Source of the DNA: CALRWV02 sp943371965
GTDB lineage: Bacteria > Bacteroidota > JABWAT01
Assembly: GCA_943371965.1 (NCBI GenBank)
Contig: CALRWV020000007.1
Span: forward strand, 62,001 to 126,000
DNA length: 64,000 bases
Direction of reading: 5' to 3'
In this document: piece by piece, positions 61,230 through 64,000 of the stretch
Layout of the letters: each line of letters opens with the position of its first letter
Numbering within the stretch: position 1 is the first letter of the stretch
Notes under the pieces: model-generated
What the model was told of the DNA's origin: nothing
Databases searched by the model: none
Seen by the model: the letters and a program-made list of their open reading frames with translations, nothing else
Position numbers and translations under genes: made by a program

Positions 61230-61260
61230 TTGACAACCGTTTAAATTACACGTAATTTGC
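61230..61260 (+). promoter_or_regulatory. Predicted hc1 promoter (TTG-N20-TAATTTGC)
   Basis: TTG at 61230-61232 within TTGACA, a 20-bp spacer, TAATTTGC at 61253-61260; also TTGACA-17-TAATTT in sigma-70 terms. Confidence 0.6.
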
Positions 61261-61317
61261 GTCCGTTCTTTTTCTGAACAATCACTAAAAAAACAACGTT
61301 AAAAGGAGAATCACTCA

Positions 61318-61551
61318 ATGGCAAAGAATAGATATAATGATGTGTTGGCATTGCTGCAAGACGTAGAAAAAGATTTTGCAAAATTCTATGAAGGTGGAAA
61401 TAAAGCTGCTGGAACAAGAGTTCGTAAAGTTATGACTGATTTGAAAGCTAAAGCTCAAGAAATCAGAAAAGAAGTTCAAAATCTTAAGAACAAAGAAAAA
61501 GCTAAAGCAGCTCCTGCTAAAAAAGCAGCTCCTGCTAAAAAGAAAAAATAA
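61318..61551 (+). CDS. Histone H1-like Hc1-type nucleoid protein
   Basis: 77 residues. N-terminal helical part MAKNRYNDVLALLQDVEKDFAKFYEGGNKAAGTRVRKVM forms the Hc1 homology region (about 1-60), and the C-terminus is Lys/Ala/Pro-rich (AKAAPAKKAAPAKKKK) for DNA binding. Such proteins are common in Bacteroidota and relatives. The start is fixed by AAAAGGAG about nine bases away. Its predicted promoter lies 61230-61260 and a strong terminator follows, so it is a monocistronic, probably highly expressed gene. Confidence 0.9.
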   Translation: MAKNRYNDVLALLQDVEKDFAKFYEGGNKAAGTRVRKVMTDLKAKAQEIRKEVQNLKNKEKAKAAPAKKAAPAKKKK

Positions 61552-61570
61552 TTTTTCTTGCCAAGCTTCT

Positions 61571-61600
61571 AAAAAAGTCCGGTTCATCCGGACTTTTTTG
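61571..61600 (+). terminator. Intrinsic terminator after hc1
   Basis: Stem AAAAAAGTCCGG/CCGGACTTTTTT (61571-61582, 61588-61599) with a TTCAT loop; the T-run is part of the stem. Confidence 0.88.
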
Positions 61601-61656
61601 TTTGTAGTGTTTTTTGTTCCGATCCCGTACATTTACATAAAAGAAAGGAATCATTC

Positions 61657-62115
61657 ATGGACTTTTCATTTTTCAAAGAACCCACTTTTTTCTGGTTTTC
61701 TACTGCACTGATTTTAGGAATGCTTGAAATGCTTTCCGGTGATTTTATTTTATTCAGTATCGCATTCGGAGCGTTGGGTGGCGGTATTTTTGCCTGGTTT
61801 GATCTTTCAGTTTATTTGCAGTTTATTGCATTTATCATTTTTGCCCTCGTGTTTTATTTCGCAATCAGACCGATGTGGAAAAAATATCTCGATAAATCCA
61901 TTCCCAATGTAAAAATGAATATGGACAGTTTGGTTGGTAAGACGATTACCATTTCTGAACTGAATGAGAATTCATCAAAAGAAGGTTGGACAAAAGTTTA
62001 TGGAGATGTTTGGCGTGTTGAACATCTTAAAGGAAATTCAGTTGAAAAAAACCGAGACTATATTGTTATGGAAATTAAAAGCAACCGATTAATTATTAAA
62101 GAAAAGGAGTCTTGA
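61657..62115 (+). CDS. NfeD-like membrane protein
   Basis: 152 residues. Three closely packed membrane helices (about 10-75, with FFWFSTALILGMLEMLSGDF), then a cytosolic OB-fold (about 90-150): MNMDSLVGKTITISELNENS and KVYGDVWRVEHL, the NfeD C-terminal pattern. NfeD partners stomatin/SPFH proteins and the stomatin gene starts one base after its stop. A role in membrane microdomain or quality control is inferred from other bacteria. Confidence 0.9.
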   Translation: MDFSFFKEPTFFWFSTALILGMLEMLSGDFILFSIAFGALGGGIFAWFDLSVYLQFIAFIIFALVFYFAIRPMWKKYLDKSIPNVKMNMDSLVGKTITISELNENSSKEGWTKVYGDVWRVEHLKGNSVEKNRDYIVMEIKSNRLIIKEKES

Positions 62116-62116
62116 T

Positions 62117-63082
62117 ATGGAATTCTCACCTGCTTTGGCCATTCTTGGTTTATTGGCGCTTTTCGTTATCATTCTGATTTCAAAAGGAATCCGTATTGTT
62201 CAACAGGCTGAAGTTGTTCTTGTTGAACGTCTTGGCAAGTTTCACAAAGTTCTGTATTCCGGTGTCAATATTATTATTCCTGTAATTGACAGACCAAGGG
62301 AAATTCACTGGAGAATTATGGGAAGTGGAAGAACTTATGTCAGCAAAATTGACATGCGCGAACAGGTTTTTGATTTCCCAAGTCAATCGGTCATTACAAA
62401 AGATAACGTTGCTATCGAAATAAATGCGCTTTTGTATTTTCAGATTACTGATCCTGTTAAAGTTGCGTATGAAATCAGCAATCTGCCTGAAGCAATTGAA
62501 AAACTGACTCAAACAACTTTGAGAAATGTAGTAGGAGATATGGAACTTGATTCAACCTTAAGTTCTCGCGATAAAATCAATTCACAGCTTCGTGCCATTC
62601 TTGATGATGCCACAGAAAAATGGGGAGTTAAAATAAACCGTGTTGAATTGCAGGATATTAATCCGCCAATTGATATTCAAAAAGCAATGGAAAAACAGAT
62701 GAGGGCAGAACGTGACAGACGTGCCATGATTCTTGAAGCAGAAGGTCAAAAACAATCAGCAATTTTGATTGCAGAAGGACAGAGAGAAGCAGAAATTGCT
62801 AAAGCAATGGGACAGAAGCAATCACAGATTTTAGTTGCTGAAGGACGTGCAGAAGGAATTATTCGAGTTGCAGAAGCTGATGCAAATGCAATAAAACTAA
62901 TCAGCGAATCTGTAAAAGGAAGTCATGCAGATCCGACACAATATCTGGTTGCGTTGAAATATATTGATGCGTTCAAACAAATCAGCAGTGCTGGTGACAA
63001 ATTAGTTTTTATGCCTTATGAAGCAACGGGAGTATTGAGTTCACTTGGAATGCTGAAAGAAATATTCGAGAAAAAAAGTTAA
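62117..63082 (+). CDS. SPFH/Band 7 stomatin-like protein (QmcA type)
   Basis: 321 residues. One N-terminal membrane helix (about 5-25), then the SPFH domain: IVQQAEVVLVERLGKFHKVLYSGVNIIIPVIDRP near residue 30, DMREQVFDFPSQSVITKDNVAIEINALLYFQITDPVKVAYE, and VVGDMELDSTLSSRDKINSQLR. A long helical, coiled-coil region follows with repeated AEGQKQSAILIAEGQREAEIAKA, the hallmark of stomatins. It works with the NfeD protein encoded immediately upstream. A bidirectional hairpin ends the operon. Confidence 0.95.
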   Translation: MEFSPALAILGLLALFVIILISKGIRIVQQAEVVLVERLGKFHKVLYSGVNIIIPVIDRPREIHWRIMGSGRTYVSKIDMREQVFDFPSQSVITKDNVAIEINALLYFQITDPVKVAYEISNLPEAIEKLTQTTLRNVVGDMELDSTLSSRDKINSQLRAILDDATEKWGVKINRVELQDINPPIDIQKAMEKQMRAERDRRAMILEAEGQKQSAILIAEGQREAEIAKAMGQKQSQILVAEGRAEGIIRVAEADANAIKLISESVKGSHADPTQYLVALKYIDAFKQISSAGDKLVFMPYEATGVLSSLGMLKEIFEKKS

Positions 63083-63105
63083 CATAAATCCAAAATGAAA
63101 AAATG

Positions 63106-63138
63106 AAAAAAGGACGGTTAAACCGTCCTTTTTTTTTT
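63106..63138. terminator. Bidirectional terminator between stomatin gene and the following minus-strand gene
   Basis: Stem AGGACGGT/ACCGTCCT (63111-63118, 63122-63129), 3-nt loop, A-run before and T-run after. Confidence 0.88.
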
Positions 63139-64000
63139 ACAGCAAATCTTTAATTTCTTCAATTTCAACAGCAACATCTTCCGGTAAATTTACTTCCTCA
63201 TAATCATGAATTATCGCGGATAAATATCCATCAATATCCATTGAAAGTTGGTCATCAACAATATCGTTCAAAACTTCGATTGAGTCTTCAAATTGCTGAC
63301 TGAAAAACAAATGATGATGAAGTGCCCATGTTTCAGGATGACGTGAGTTTCTTACGGTCAGTGAAAGTTGGTTTGCCCATTCTTTATGAACTGAAATCCG
63401 CATATCTTGATCAAGAGAACCATAAATCAGTCTTGCCAACCAATCTTCAATCTGAATTCCATCAATTTTGTGTTGTGCAATTTGATCTAGAAGATTTTTG
63501 ATTTCTTCAGATTCCCTTTCATAAAACCGGTTTGAAATGACATGCAAAGCTGCACTGTAATAAGACAATTTATTTTTCTGATCTTCAGAAAGTGAAATCC
63601 AGAAATCCTTGAATATTTTTTCAAGTTGAAGTGAATAATCCAAATCATTCAAAGCGGAAAAATCGGAAGTATTATTTTGAACTTTCAACATATATTCCAG
63701 CGCAGAAGAAGAATGAGTCTTCCAGTTTTTGCCTATGGAAATATTTTTTGTTTGATTTCCAAGTGAAAAATTATTTTTAGAGGTAAGAAAAATTCCGGTA
63801 ACGAAATCGGAATTCATGAATTGAAGAAAAAACTTTTCCCAGTTTGCATCAATCCATTTTCCACTGGTATAAATTGATTCAGGATGGTAGAAAACAAACA
63901 GAGATTTTTTCGCACTGAGCGAAGAAAATAATGGATTTAAAATCATCATGTAATTTGTGTTGGGGCGTTCCAATGAATTTTGCATATTCAGGTCGTTTAA
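63137..64000 (-). CDS. Unrecognised protein, start uncertain at window edge
   Basis: At least 282 residues from ATG 63985. The frame stays open to base 64000 (five more codons), so the start may lie outside. The product is soluble and acidic, with a helical C-terminus (about 150-282) rich in Glu, Leu and aromatic residues, including LARLIYGSLDQDMRISVHKEWANQL and PETWALHHHLFFSQQFEDSIEVLNDI. The N-terminal half is strand-rich (SLFVFYHPESIYT, DFVTGIFLTSKNNFSLG). No cofactor motif or known family. It faces the stomatin terminator. Confidence 0.6.
   Translation of the reverse strand, partial: LNDLNMQNSLERPNTNYMMILNPLFSSLSAKKSLFVFYHPESIYTSGKWIDANWEKFFLQFMNSDFVTGIFLTSKNNFSLGNQTKNISIGKNWKTHSSSALEYMLKVQNNTSDFSALNDLDYSLQLEKIFKDFWISLSEDQKNKLSYYSAALHVISNRFYERESEEIKNLLDQIAQHKIDGIQIEDWLARLIYGSLDQDMRISVHKEWANQLSLTVRNSRHPETWALHHHLFFSQQFEDSIEVLNDIVDDQLSMDIDGYLSAIIHDYEEVNLPEDVAVEIEEIKDLL

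Overview
The window is one continuous stretch of an AT-rich bacterial chromosome. Three things point to the Bacteroidota/Chlorobiota (FCB) group. First, six promoters share a TTG - 20/21 bp - TAnnTT(T) layout resembling the Bacteroidota -33/-7 promoter. Second, there is a PcrB-type geranylgeranylglyceryl-phosphate synthase, a histone H1-like Hc1 protein, and a GH3 glycosidase fused to a serine hydrolase. Third, many open frames look like outer-membrane barrels and lipoproteins. Several genes also carry good Shine-Dalgarno sites, which are uncommon in classical Bacteroidetes, so an Ignavibacteria/Kapabacteria-like relative is my guess; the species cannot be named. No insertion sequence, phage, CRISPR array or rRNA is visible. 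One tRNA, proline GGG, is present.

Layout. 1-7461: end of isocitrate dehydrogenase, a Yip1-like membrane protein, alaS, then GGGP synthase, gmhA and a sugar-phosphate transferase (envelope lipid and heptose/polysaccharide genes). 7567-10197: a tandem pair of PQQ-like beta-propeller lipoproteins, the downstream copy broken by one stop codon, preceded by a coupled 52-codon frame. 10364-12307: mqnE-mqnA of the futalosine menaquinone route. 12474-15977: the ffh-rpsP-rimM-trmD-rplS translation/secretion operon. 16127-25665: a small hypothetical gene, then a minus-strand run of barrel proteins, a Tyr-rich lipoprotein, a penicillin-acylase-like protein, a GlcNAc-kinase-like protein and the GH3/serine-hydrolase fusion, plausibly serving cell-wall turnover. 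25863-30337: xseA, xseB, dxs and a Gfo/Idh/MocA oxidoreductase.

30349-37286 is a glycan or natural-product-like cluster: a glycosyltransferase-nucleotidyltransferase fusion, two B12-type radical SAM proteins, a methyltransferase and an SGNH hydrolase. A propeller-GGDEF cyclase (37329-40100) and hldD (40252-41238) follow. 41356-44623 is a peroxide/iron island: Dps under a perfect 31-bp palindrome that covers its promoter, rubrerythrin, a GlpC-like Fe-S protein and a DUF3501 protein. 44695-49863 holds an SDR-like protein, a phosphatase-superfamily protein, comEC and a barrel with one haem motif. 50002-53821 holds an ExbB-ExbD-ExbD operon with a lipoprotein next to tRNA-Pro, then an MBL-fold protein.

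54174-58854 is the most intriguing block: a tight minus-strand operon with a 577-residue Rossmann protein I cannot name, a hotdog thioesterase, an EthD-family protein, an enoyl-CoA hydratase carrying a C-terminal zinc ribbon, and an aldo/keto reductase, preceded by a 49-residue membrane microprotein. It reads as an undescribed CoA-dependent pathway. 59016-61197 is a coupled trio of unknown genes. 61318-63985 holds the Hc1 protein, an NfeD-stomatin pair and an unrecognised gene open to the window edge.
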